From: Actinomycetota bacterium
GTDB lineage: Bacteria; Actinomycetota; Thermoleophilia; UBA2241
DNA length: 12,261 nucleotides
Reading direction: 5' to 3'
NCBI GenBank assembly: GCA_003164655.1
Contig: PLTW01000035.1
Coordinates: forward strand, 59,443 to 71,703
Every line of letters begins with the position of its first letter. Position 1 is the stretch's first letter. Shown here in pieces: positions 11,918-12,261 of the stretch. The notes below the pieces were generated by a model. It was not told the origin of the DNA and did no database searches. It saw only the letters and a program-made list of their open reading frames with translations. Position numbers and translations under genes: made by a program.

Positions 11918-12261
11918 GATGCCGGGGCCTGTCCGCCGACGTGGTAGTCGCGCTCGATCCTGGCGACGATCGCCACGCCAAGGCGCGAGGCCCCCGCCAG
12001 CGTCATGTGGATGCCGTCGGACTGGCGCATGAGCTGAAGATCGCCGTGCGCGTCGCGCAGATAGGCGGAGTAGGCGCCCCCCGGCGTGGCGAACATCGGC
12101 CAGATATCGACGTAGACCACCCCGGGCCGCGTGGCCGCCTGGCGGCGGAAGATGGCGTTGAGTACCCTGACCGTGCGGCTGAAGGGCTTGGTGCCCATGA
12201 TCGGCAGTCCGATCCAGTACACACGGGTGGCGCCGCCACGCAGCAGGGTGTCCATCGCCTG
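11914..12261 (-). CDS. SGNH/DUF459-type hydrolase, 5' part beyond the window
   Basis: Only the C-terminal 115 or so residues are present; the frame stays open through the window edge (codons for Gln-Ala precede the Met at 12255), so that Met is probably internal. The segment TRVYWIGLPIMGTKPFSRTVRVLNAIFRRQA, then VVYVDIWPMF, and the C-terminal SDGIHMTLAGASRLG match DUF459-type SGNH hydrolases, where the DxxH (Asp at 12016-12018 region, His three residues later) completes the Ser-His-Asp triad; the nucleophile Ser block would be upstream. Such proteins are often secreted or membrane-attached and act on acyl or acetyl groups of cell-envelope polymers, but the substrate is not evident. Its stop overlaps the release-factor-like start by 4 nt. 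Confidence 0.75.
   Translation of the reverse strand, partial: QAMDTLLRGGATRVYWIGLPIMGTKPFSRTVRVLNAIFRRQAATRPGVVYVDIWPMFATPGGAYSAYLRDAHGDLQLMRQSDGIHMTLAGASRLGVAIVARIERDYHVGGQAPAS

Overview
This is a GC-rich, densely coding window (by eye roughly two-thirds G+C). It carries eleven protein genes and no RNA genes, insertion sequences or CRISPR arrays. GTG and TTG starts, an Rrf2 regulator, a BlaI/MecI-type regulator and long spurious antisense reading frames all fit a high-GC bacterium. A deep-branching actinobacterium such as Thermoleophilia or an OPB41-like lineage is my best guess, but nothing here proves it.

Layout. (1) 1-734 is the 3' part of a UDP-glucose 4-epimerase gene (galE), convergent with an Rrf2-family regulator that has three cysteines able to hold an Fe-S cluster. 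That regulator has a recognisable promoter overlapped by an inverted repeat, which suggests autoregulation. (2) 1443-2069 encodes a membrane-anchored TPR protein preceded by 11-nt-spaced direct repeats resembling a PHO box. (3) 2084-5272, minus strand, looks like an NAD-salvage operon. It runs from a CbiA/CobB-like protein with both catalytic centres apparently eroded, through nicotinate phosphoribosyltransferase, to nicotinamidase. (4) 5499-9269, plus strand, is a signalling cluster: a membrane GAF histidine kinase, a stand-alone receiver protein and a membrane GAF-GGDEF diguanylate cyclase with a cysteine-rich GAF domain. (5) 9312-11357, minus strand, is a BlaI-like repressor gene followed by a DUF885 metallopeptidase gene, without a BlaR1 partner. 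(6) 11561-12261, minus strand, is the 3' end of an SGNH/DUF459 hydrolase gene overlapping by GTGA with a small GGQ release-factor-like ribosome-rescue gene, closed by a hairpin terminator.

How they may work together. Nicotinamidase makes nicotinate and the phosphoribosyltransferase turns it into nicotinate mononucleotide, so the CbiA-like protein upstream may have a regulatory or scaffold role in NAD metabolism (inference). The kinase, receiver and cyclase could form a phosphorelay that ends in cyclic-di-GMP production (inference from co-orientation). The most unusual items are the CbiA-like pseudoenzyme in the salvage operon, the diguanylate cyclase whose best ribosome binding site sits before an in-frame ACG, and a 13-nt element shared at 12 positions by the two regulator promoters. 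I see no obviously new multi-gene system.
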